DNA from: an uncultured Paenibacillaceae bacterium
GTDB lineage: Bacteria; Bacillota; Bacilli; Aneurinibacillales; Aneurinibacillaceae
NCBI GenBank assembly: GCA_937874515.1
Contig: CALNBV010000008.1
Span: 1 to 38,738 of the forward strand
DNA: 38,738 nucleotides
Direction of reading: 5' to 3'
Made by a program: the position numbers and the translations under genes. Positions 33,491-38,738 of this stretch are shown piece by piece. Numbering within the stretch: position 1 is the first letter of the stretch; every line of letters begins with the position of its first letter. Below the pieces are notes generated by a model. The model was not told where the DNA came from. It saw nothing but the letters and a program-made list of their open reading frames with translations, and did no database searches.

Positions 33491-34162
33491 ATGTTTAATA
33501 TTTTGGTGTGTGAGGATGAAAAGAATATTCGTAAGTTAATGTGCGAGTATTTGCGAAGAGAAAACTATCATGTTTTTGAAAGTGAAAATGGGGAGCAGGC
33601 ACTTCAAGTATTAGACACCACTCACATTGATCTTCTTATCACAGATATCATGATGCCGAAAATAGATGGATATGCTCTAACAAATGATTTGCGACAAGCA
33701 GGGTTTGAATTGCCAATTTTAATGATCACAGCAAAGGAAACCATTGATGACAAGAAAAAGGGCTTTCATGTTGGTATTGATGACTATATGGTAAAGCCTG
33801 TGGACATGGATGAAATGGTTCTTCGAGTATCTGCATTATTACGCAGGGCCAAAATTGCCCGGGAGAAAAGGTTAATAGTGGGGCATATTGAATTTGATTA
33901 CGATAACTTTTCTGTATCGGTAAATGGCGAAAATCTGGAATTGCCCAAAAAGGAATTTCAACTCATATTCAAACTATTATCACACCCAAACAGAATCTTT
34001 ACCCGTATGCAATTAATGGATGAAATTTGGGGTTATCATGCTGAGAGTGATGAACGCACAATTGATGTGCATATCAAGCGATTGCGTGAAAAATTTGAAG
34101 GAAACAATGATTTTGAAATCATTACTGTTAAGGGGCTTGGTTACAAGGCGGTGAAACGGTGA
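33491..34162 (+). CDS. OmpR/PhoB-family response regulator
   Basis: 223 residues from ATG 33491, chosen because AGGAAGGTGAG lies just before it; an in-frame ATG at 33473 abuts the permease stop and has no ribosome site. The receiver domain has the acidic pair in CEDE, the phospho-acceptor Asp52 (LITDIMMPKIDGY), the Thr/Ser in ITAKE and Lys in VKPVD. The C-terminal winged helix shows LPKKEFQLIFKLLSHPNR and DERTIDVHIKRLREKF. It overlaps the kinase gene by 4 bases and probably controls this operon. Confidence 0.95.
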   Translation: MFNILVCEDEKNIRKLMCEYLRRENYHVFESENGEQALQVLDTTHIDLLITDIMMPKIDGYALTNDLRQAGFELPILMITAKETIDDKKKGFHVGIDDYMVKPVDMDEMVLRVSALLRRAKIAREKRLIVGHIEFDYDNFSVSVNGENLELPKKEFQLIFKLLSHPNRIFTRMQLMDEIWGYHAESDERTIDVHIKRLREKFEGNNDFEIITVKGLGYKAVKR

Positions 34163-35481
34163 GCCACATTAAAACATTAATCGGTTCAATCTATGTTCGA
34201 TTTATAGGGGCATTTCTTAGTACATTTATCTTTTCAATGTTGATTACAGTTCTTTTAATGAATGTAACACAATTTGGCAATGTAGAAAAAATGATAAATT
34301 CCACTTTTGAGAGTAGGTATTCTCAGTTAAAAGCCCTTGTGGAAAATGAACATATTGAATTAGATAAAGCGATTCAGTATCTTTCCAGTTCAGAGGTTAG
34401 TGATAAAGTATACAATTCCATTAACGAAACGGGGTTATCCCTTTCTGATAGTGAAATACAAGAAATCGAAAAGGGTAAAATTGTCACCAAATTTAAAGTG
34501 TCAAAAGAAAGCAGAGTACATGCTATTTTCAAGTTTCAAAATAAATACGTTGTCATTACTCCGTATATGGAGAATAATCCCTTAACTTTGTTTTTTTCCA
34601 TACAAAAAATGGTCATTTCTATTTCAATCGTTTTGGGTACTATTTTAATTTTATTTACAACAATAACCATTGTGAAACCCATTAAGAGAATCAGTGAAGC
34701 TTCTAAAAAGGTTGCTGACGGTGATTTTAGTGTTCAGCTTCCTGTAAATCATGTAAAGGGACATAATGAGGTTGCAGATTTAATGAGAAACTTTAATCGT
34801 ATGGTAAAGGAATTGTCTCGAAATGAATATCTGCATAAAGATTTTGTATCCAATGTATCTCACGAATTTAAGACACCTATAACGTCCCTAAAAGGTTATG
34901 CAAAACTATTAAAAGACAAAAATCTTCCAGAAGCAAAACGGCAGGAATACGCTGAAATTATTATAAGTGAAAGTGAACGTCTAGCAAATCTATCATCCAA
35001 TTTATTAAAGCTATCCGAGCTTGAAAACGAAGCAATCAGTATAAGAAAAGAAACATTCAGATTAGATGAGCAAATTCGTGATGCGGTTTTACTGCTGCAA
35101 AACCAATGGGAAAACAAAAACCTTGAGTTTGATTTAGATTTGGACGAGATTACCTTTACCGGTGACAGGCAATTGATGATTCAGGTATGGATTAACCTTA
35201 TTTCTAATGCCATAAAATATTCATACCAGAACGGTTTGCTTAGAATCTCCCTAAAGCAATCGAAAAAAATTATAGCTGAGATTATTGATCACGGAATGGG
35301 GATGTCTGCAGAGGATTTGGAAAAAATATTCTTGCGTTTTTACAAAGCCGATAAATCTCATAACCAATCTGGTACTGGACTTGGACTATCAATTGTTAAG
35401 AAGATTGTAGAACTTCACGATGGTTCCATCAGCGTAAAAAGCGAACCAGGAAAAGGCAGTAAGTTTCTCGTAGAATTATAG
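34159..35481 (+). CDS. Sensor histidine kinase, HAMP-containing
   Basis: 440 residues from GTG 34159. Two membrane helices (about 13-35 and 150-172) enclose an extracellular sensor loop of about 110 residues; then a HAMP linker (VKPIKRISEASKKVADGDF), a HisKA domain with phospho-acceptor His235 (FVSNVSHEFKTPITSLKGY), and a HATPase domain with N (NLISNAIKYS), G1 (DHGMGMS) and G2 (GTGLGLSIVKKI) boxes. The sensor loop is larger than in the BceS-type intramembrane kinases, so it may sense its signal directly. Confidence 0.95.
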   Translation: MSHIKTLIGSIYVRFIGAFLSTFIFSMLITVLLMNVTQFGNVEKMINSTFESRYSQLKALVENEHIELDKAIQYLSSSEVSDKVYNSINETGLSLSDSEIQEIEKGKIVTKFKVSKESRVHAIFKFQNKYVVITPYMENNPLTLFFSIQKMVISISIVLGTILILFTTITIVKPIKRISEASKKVADGDFSVQLPVNHVKGHNEVADLMRNFNRMVKELSRNEYLHKDFVSNVSHEFKTPITSLKGYAKLLKDKNLPEAKRQEYAEIIISESERLANLSSNLLKLSELENEAISIRKETFRLDEQIRDAVLLLQNQWENKNLEFDLDLDEITFTGDRQLMIQVWINLISNAIKYSYQNGLLRISLKQSKKIIAEIIDHGMGMSAEDLEKIFLRFYKADKSHNQSGTGLGLSIVKKIVELHDGSISVKSEPGKGSKFLVEL

Positions 35482-35482
35482 T

Positions 35483-35773
35483 CTAGTTTCCTAAATTGAT
35501 AATCCAATCCCTTAATTTTCTTTTTACGAAATAAACCCTTCCATTTAAATTGATTAGGGGAAGATCAGGTTGACCATGAAGCAATAGTTTTGCATCTTTT
35601 TTCGTAACACCAAGATAACGGTGCACTTCGCTTTCCTTTATGAGTTCATGTTCTTCTTCTTCATCCATATATTCGATATAGTTCCTGGAGTAGGGATAAT
35701 TGATTTTCTTTATGCCATTTCCAATAAAAAATCCGGCAATGGCTATTCCAAGAGCAATCCAAACAAAATCCAT
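35483..35773 (-). CDS. Membrane-anchored excisionase/MerR-like winged-helix protein
   Basis: 96 residues from ATG 35773, set by AGGAGG at 35781-35786; a GTG at 35779 is too close. Residues 3-18 form one membrane helix, followed by an acidic linker with EYMDEEEEHEL. Residues about 48-94 (SEVHRYLGVTKKDAKLLL, then LPLINLNGRVYFVKRKLRDW) follow the pattern of excisionase-type winged helices (a conserved Pro, a short wing, a terminal Trp). The HTH call is mine from pattern, not proven. It converges on the kinase gene with one base between them. Confidence 0.72.
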   Translation of the reverse strand: MDFVWIALGIAIAGFFIGNGIKKINYPYSRNYIEYMDEEEEHELIKESEVHRYLGVTKKDAKLLLHGQPDLPLINLNGRVYFVKRKLRDWIINLGN

Positions 35774-35894
35774 TTCCACGCCTCCTAGAAAATTAATTTC
35801 TCTTTTTATTTTTTATTCTTCAGGTAAGTAACTTATGATAGGCTAGTCTTATAAATATTTCCATTAAAACAAACCACATTTTAGGGTGATGAAC

Positions 35895-36128
35895 ATGAAC
35901 AGATTATTGGTTGGGTTAACTCTATTATTGTCCAGTGCAATCATTTATGGTTCTACTTTAATTTCCGCAGCGGTTTATTCTGAAAATCAAAAAGGCTTTG
36001 GTTGGAGTTCAAGTTATGGTCTATTTGGAACTGCTATAAGGGAAGTAGGAACAGTCCCGATTATTATTTCAATATTAACAGCAATTACTGGTTTAGTGTT
36101 TATTGTGTGGACGTTAAGAAAAAAATAG
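35895..36128 (+). CDS. Small two-helix membrane protein
   Basis: 77 residues from ATG 35895 (TAGGGTG at 35882-35888; nearer ATG and GTG codons lack spacing). Two hydrophobic helices (about 4-24 and 52-72) enclose a polar loop with GFGWSSSYGLFGTAIREVGT. Similar small proteins of unknown role occur in Bacilli. There is a 49-base gap before the next gene and no terminator that I see. Confidence 0.7.
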   Translation: MNRLLVGLTLLLSSAIIYGSTLISAAVYSENQKGFGWSSSYGLFGTAIREVGTVPIIISILTAITGLVFIVWTLRKK

Positions 36129-36176
36129 TAGTAAAAAATTATATTTGGAAATTGGAGTCAGGGAAGGATGAACACA

Positions 36177-36575
36177 ATGCATATATTTTCATTGCAGACC
36201 TCTCAGCGGGATCAAATGATTGATATAACTAGGGAAGTACAGGCTTACATTGATAATCAAAAGATTCAAAATGGGATTGTGACGATTTATTGCCCACACA
36301 CTACTGGGGGCATTACCATCAATGAAAATGCAGACCCTGATGTAGTACGTGATTTTCTGAGAAGATTGGATGAAGTGTTTCCCTGGTACCATGAAGAAGA
36401 CCGCCACGGGGAAGGGAATACAGCAGCCCATTTAAAAGCAAGTACCGTTGGCCCTTCCCAAACGGTGATTATTGAGAAGGAAAGAATGGTGCTGGGCACC
36501 TGGCAAGGAATCTATTTTTGTGAGTTCGATGGTCCAAGAAGAAGGAATGTGTATGTGAAAATCATCGTGGACTAA
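36177..36575 (+). CDS. YjbQ/UPF0047 family protein
   Basis: 132 residues. The conserved metal-site blocks are present: IYCPHTTGGITINENADPDV, HGEGNTAAHLKAS and LGTWQGIYFCEFDGPRRR. The family is often annotated as secondary thiamine-phosphate synthase on weak evidence; the true role is uncertain. I place the start at ATG 36177 with GGAAGG before it; ATG 36168 is possible and would add three residues. It converges with the small minus-strand gene that follows, overlapping by 4 bases. Confidence 0.9.
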   Translation: MHIFSLQTSQRDQMIDITREVQAYIDNQKIQNGIVTIYCPHTTGGITINENADPDVVRDFLRRLDEVFPWYHEEDRHGEGNTAAHLKASTVGPSQTVIIEKERMVLGTWQGIYFCEFDGPRRRNVYVKIIVD

Positions 36576-36754
36576 TTACCCATTAAGTTGATTAGTAAGC
36601 AGGTTAAAAGAATTATCACCGGAAAGATAATTAGTGTTAACTTAATTGTTTTTTTAGGTTTCTTAAATAAACAATAGAAATAAAGAGGAATCCCCAGTGT
36701 AGCGATATCAAAAAGCGCAAGAGGGATTCCTTTTTTCATAGGTCTTCGTTTCAT
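36572..36754 (-). CDS. Small membrane protein, unknown
   Basis: 60 residues. The start ATG 36754 has a good ribosome site (GGGGGAAG) on the minus strand. A basic N-terminus is followed by two hydrophobic segments (about 10-30 and 38-57) split by FKKPKKTIK. No family recognised. The ribosome site and the convergent placement support it being real, but it is short. Confidence 0.55.
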   Translation of the reverse strand: MKRRPMKKGIPLALFDIATLGIPLYFYCLFKKPKKTIKLTLIIFPVIILLTCLLINLMGN

Positions 36755-36812
36755 TATATCTTCCCCCTTTTCACCTTACATACGAAGCTTACAGTTGCAG
36801 GTTTCAAAAACA

Positions 36813-36850
36813 TTGCATCATATTAATATTATTCCTATAATATTAATATG
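36813..36850 (+). promoter_or_regulatory. Promoter of the yfiT-like gene with an embedded 14-bp-arm palindrome
   Basis: TATAAT (36836-36841) lies 17 bases after TTGCAT (36813-36818). The spacer and -10 are covered by a perfect inverted repeat: arms CATATTAATATTAT (36819-36832) and ATAATATTAATATG (36837-36850) around TCCT. A repressor bound there would block RNA polymerase. The regulator is unknown. Confidence 0.6.
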
Positions 36851-36868
36851 AATTAGGGAGGGGATCAT

Positions 36869-37393
36869 ATGGAGGACTTACGCTATCCAATTGGACAGTT
36901 TGTATTACCTGAGGAAATTTCACAGGATACCATTGAACAATGGATTAATGAATTAGAGGGAATTCCCCAGGAATTGCAGGATGCCATTGTCGGGTTGAAT
37001 GATGAACAATTGGATACCTCATATCGTCCAGATGGGTGGACTCTAAGACAGGTGGTTCACCATTTAGCTGATGGGAATATTAATGCTTATATTCGTTTCA
37101 AATTAGCACTTACAGAAGATGAACCAATCATTGTACCCTTTAATGAAGAAAGGTGGGCCGATCTTTCTGATTCTGTTGAACTCCGGCCGGAAGTTTCTGT
37201 TTCCTTATTAAGGGTGCTTCATCAACGGTGGGTAAAAACACTTCGAGGATTAAATCAAGAAGATTTTCAACGGTCCTTCATTCATCCAGAGGGTGGAAAA
37301 ACTGAATTGAGGAAAGCCTTAGGTTTCTTTGTCTGGCATGGAAAACATCATATTGCCCATATTACCAGTTTTCGAAACAGAAAAGGTATATAA
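36869..37393 (+). CDS. yfiT: DinB-superfamily protein, YfiT type (putative metal-dependent hydrolase or thiol transferase)
   Basis: 174 residues, collinear with B. subtilis YfiT. The DinB four-helix fold has its three metal His in VVHHLAD and WHGKHHIAHI, with GWTLRQVVHHLA and YIRFKLALTEDEP as typical blocks. YfiT binds metal (structure known), and relatives in Bacilli are bacillithiol S-transferases, so a detoxification role is likely but not shown. GGGAGGGG precedes the ATG. The promoter contains a long palindrome, which points to specific induction. Confidence 0.92.
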   Translation: MEDLRYPIGQFVLPEEISQDTIEQWINELEGIPQELQDAIVGLNDEQLDTSYRPDGWTLRQVVHHLADGNINAYIRFKLALTEDEPIIVPFNEERWADLSDSVELRPEVSVSLLRVLHQRWVKTLRGLNQEDFQRSFIHPEGGKTELRKALGFFVWHGKHHIAHITSFRNRKGI

Positions 37394-37403
37394 AGAAAAC
37401 TAG

Positions 37404-37486
37404 GCTAGCGCCAAGCCTTTAAGGCGCCGGCGGCAGCCATAGTTGCACTGATGCGGATAAGATAAAATTTATTAATTTTTATCCGC
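37404..37486. other. Two hairpins in the spacer after the yfiT-like gene
   Basis: First hairpin 37404-37431: GCGCC/GGCGC plus an A-C mismatch and three outer pairs, loop of 10 bases. Second hairpin 37453-37486: GCGGATAA/TTATCCGC extended by a G-U and an A-T pair. With the terminator at 37492 they make three hairpins in 118 bases. The first is much richer in G and C than its surroundings. I know no RNA family that fits. Confidence 0.5.
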
Positions 37487-37491
37487 TAAAG

Positions 37492-37521
37492 AAAAAACTG
37501 ACCTTAATTGGTCAGTTTTTT
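37492..37521. terminator. Bidirectional terminator between yfiT-like and IscA-like genes
   Basis: Perfect 12-bp inverted repeat AAAAAACTGACC/GGTCAGTTTTTT with a 6-base loop. It has T-runs in both directions and lies between convergent genes. Confidence 0.92.
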
Positions 37522-37527
37522 GTGTGA

Positions 37528-37815
37528 TTAGGAACAACAACTATCGTAACCGGAGATGACAAGTCCGCCTTCTCCCTCTTCGTTTTCTTCAAAATCTAAG
37601 GAGATTTGTTGTACAATTTCTAAAACGTTTTTATCGATAGCAATATTGATTCCGTTAATTGTTTCTGTAATATCTCCTTCTTCTGCTTCAGCTAATGCGA
37701 TTCCCCATTTAGGTGAACAGCAACCGGCTCCCTCAAAAACAAAACGAAGGGTATTTACGCCGCTTTCTTCCATGAATTTTTCAATATAAGCTTTCGCTTG
37801 ATCAGTGATAACCAT
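37528..37815 (-). CDS. IscA/HesB-like protein
   Basis: 95 residues. The protein has the HesB/IscA beta fold pattern: ITDQAKAYIEKFMEESG, LRFVFEGAGCCSPKWGIAL, then INIAIDKNVLEIVQQISLDF. Cys pairs are in GAGCC and at the very end (DSCCS). The classical A-type set (one Cys in the middle, CGC near the end) is altered here, so it is a relative and not a standard iron-sulfur carrier. The ATG is preceded by AGGAGG on the minus strand. Confidence 0.85.
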   Translation of the reverse strand: MVITDQAKAYIEKFMEESGVNTLRFVFEGAGCCSPKWGIALAEAEEGDITETINGINIAIDKNVLEIVQQISLDFEENEEGEGGLVISGYDSCCS

Positions 37816-37980
37816 TTGTTTCCTCCTGAGAATAGGATTTTATCTTAGAATAGTATCATAAAGTGAGTACATTTGCGAATGAATACGACACTTTCAATTA
37901 TTTCTATAAAAACATGAAAGTATAATAATAGCCGTACAAACTGTATTTTTTAAAAAAATAGTTAATTTCCTGTGTTTAAT

Positions 37981-38032
37981 TTACAATTATTTCTTGTAAT
38001 TACAGAATAACTTCCATAAAATTAAAAGAAAA
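37981..38032 (+). promoter_or_regulatory. Spacer upstream of the pilin gene: inverted repeat and possible promoter
   Basis: This is the part of the 255-base spacer 37816-38070 in which I see signal. TTACAA (37981-37986), 7 bases, TTGTAA (37994-37999) is an inverted repeat. TTGTAA is also a possible -35, with TAAAAT 17 bases later (38017-38022). The rest of the spacer is A/T-rich with nothing clear. Confidence 0.3.
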
Positions 38033-38070
38033 GACAAAATGAATCATAGAACGACAGAGGAGGAAGCAAT

Positions 38071-38307
38071 ATGAATAGGATTAATGGTTTAAAAGGAAAG
38101 TTTATCGCTCAACAGGTTAAAACCATGGATTGGTTTAAGCGTAAAGTAGAACTGGTACATAATCAACGGGGTGCTGAAGCAATAGAGTGGTTAGCGCTGG
38201 TTGCGGTTATTGTTGGGATTTTGTTTGCAGCTACTCAATTTAATAAAGATGTTGGACAGAAAATTATGGACAAAATCAAAGATTTTATTGATGCAATTAA
38301 AATTTAA
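38071..38307 (+). CDS. Flp-family type IVb pilin-like protein
   Basis: 78 residues. After a long basic leader, the stretch RGAEAIEWLALVAVIVGILF matches the prepilin pattern of Flp/Tad pilins: cleavage after Gly34, Glu39 at +5 of the mature part, and one hydrophobic helix (about 40-54). The mature protein would be only 44 residues, normal for Flp. The ATG follows GAGGAGG. A lipoprotein gene follows after a hairpin; whether tad secretion genes come next lies outside the window. Confidence 0.78.
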   Translation: MNRINGLKGKFIAQQVKTMDWFKRKVELVHNQRGAEAIEWLALVAVIVGILFAATQFNKDVGQKIMDKIKDFIDAIKI

Positions 38308-38328
38308 TAGTAAGAAATAAAAATAAAT

Positions 38329-38355
38329 AGAGATGAATGTATAAATTTCATCTCT
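38329..38355 (+). terminator. Hairpin between the pilin and lipoprotein genes
   Basis: Perfect 9-bp repeat AGAGATGAA/TTCATCTCT with a 9-base loop, then a pyrimidine-rich stretch. It would allow partial termination after the pilin, giving more pilin than downstream product. Confidence 0.5.
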
Positions 38356-38400
38356 TCTCTCTTTATTTAAGTAACTTTATTGTAATTGGGGGTTCTAGTA

Positions 38401-38738
38401 TTGAAAAGAAGAGCAATATTTAATACCTCATGTCTATTGCTTCTAACTTTTGTTCTTCTAACTGGATGTACATTTACTAAAGATACAAAAGTTGAGGTTG
38501 CGTTGAAAAAACCAGTACCCTTATCTATTGAAGAAATAGTAGCTTACGAAGGGGAAGGTATATATGCTGGTGATAAGTATGACCAGAAGAAGGTAGAAGC
38601 AGAATTAGATAAACTACCAGAAGGATTAACTTCAAAAGAGGTCTATGGATACATGCTTTCACTTATAGGAGAAAACTATAAACAGTATAAAGAGATGTTT
38701 GATCAGGTTGATCCTAACTTTAAACAAGAAACAAAAGA
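38401..38738 (+). CDS. Lipoprotein, N-terminal part (cut by window end)
   Basis: The frame starts at TTG 38401 after GGGGG (38388-38392) and is open to the window end, about 112 residues. A basic start, a hydrophobic core and the lipobox LTGC (Cys23) mark a lipoprotein. The mature part begins with a polar linker, then PLSIEEIVAYEGEGIYAGDK and ELDKLPEGLTSKEVYGYML. Proteins with such a start can carry a C-terminal von Willebrand A domain and lie next to Tad-type genes in Bacilli; that is inference from memory, since the domain would be beyond the edge. Confidence 0.7.
   Translation, partial: MKRRAIFNTSCLLLLTFVLLTGCTFTKDTKVEVALKKPVPLSIEEIVAYEGEGIYAGDKYDQKKVEAELDKLPEGLTSKEVYGYMLSLIGENYKQYKEMFDQVDPNFKQETK

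Noticed and set aside
37936..37965. ComK-type boxes upstream of the pilin gene
   Set aside because: The A/T-rich stretch gives only partial AAAA-N5-TTTT matches and no second box at the right distance.
1..38738. CRISPR array, tRNA, rRNA, transposase or integrase
   Set aside because: No regularly spaced repeats, no tRNA-like or rRNA segments and no recombinase or transposase genes were seen on either strand.

Overview
The window comes from a low-GC, endospore-forming Gram-positive bacterium of class Bacilli. This rests on the gene order murG-murB-murA-divIB-ylxW-ylxX-sbp-ftsA-ftsZ-spoIIGA-sigE-sigG-ylmC-pgeF-ylmE-sepF-ylmG-ylmH-divIVA-ileS-lspA-rluD-pyr, on spoIIGA, sigE and sigG, on a PyrR-type RNA attenuator, on a YfiT-type DinB protein and on AGGAGG-type ribosome sites with many TTG and GTG starts. 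murA inside the cluster and the lack of a T-box before ileS differ from Bacillus subtilis. I cannot fix the genus.

Region 1 (1-18.7 kb) is the division, cell-wall and sporulation core. Peptidoglycan precursor genes (murG partial, murB, murA) lead into divisome genes (divIB, ftsA, ftsZ, sepF, divIVA) and the two early/late compartment sigma factors (sigE with its protease spoIIGA, then sigG). I see a sigma-H-like promoter before ftsA and a sigma-F/G-like promoter before sigG, which fits recruitment of these genes in sporulation. A small DUF3806-like gene sits between ftsZ and spoIIGA. ileS has its own promoter and a leader terminator but no T-box.

Region 2 (18.2-29.2 kb) holds lspA, rluD and the pyrimidine operon. 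The operon has a strong promoter overlapping the rluD stop, a clear PyrR-binding loop and a terminator. pyrR itself is broken: about 23 bases are missing near its 3' end, which shifts the frame, and the old C-terminus is still readable in the next frame. pyrB and pyrP are absent between pyrR and pyrC. The remaining genes pyrC-carA-carB-pyrK-pyrD-pyrF-pyrE look intact and tightly coupled, ending at a bidirectional terminator.

Region 3 (29.2-38.7 kb) is accessory. It has a minus-strand group (VOC protein, frameshifted DUF1801 gene, lipoprotein), then a plus-strand operon of membrane-fusion adaptor, ABC ATPase, ABC permease, response regulator and histidine kinase. Next come a membrane-anchored excisionase-like protein, small membrane proteins, a YjbQ-family protein, a yfiT-like gene with a 14-bp-arm palindrome in its promoter, an IscA/HesB-like protein, and the start of what may be a pilus locus (Flp-type pilin followed by a lipoprotein cut by the window end).

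Most of the window is conserved and well understood. The points most worth checking are the pyrR lesion with loss of pyrB, the ileS leader, the yfiT palindrome, the membrane-tethered HTH protein, the triple-hairpin spacer at 37.4-37.5 kb and the pilin locus.
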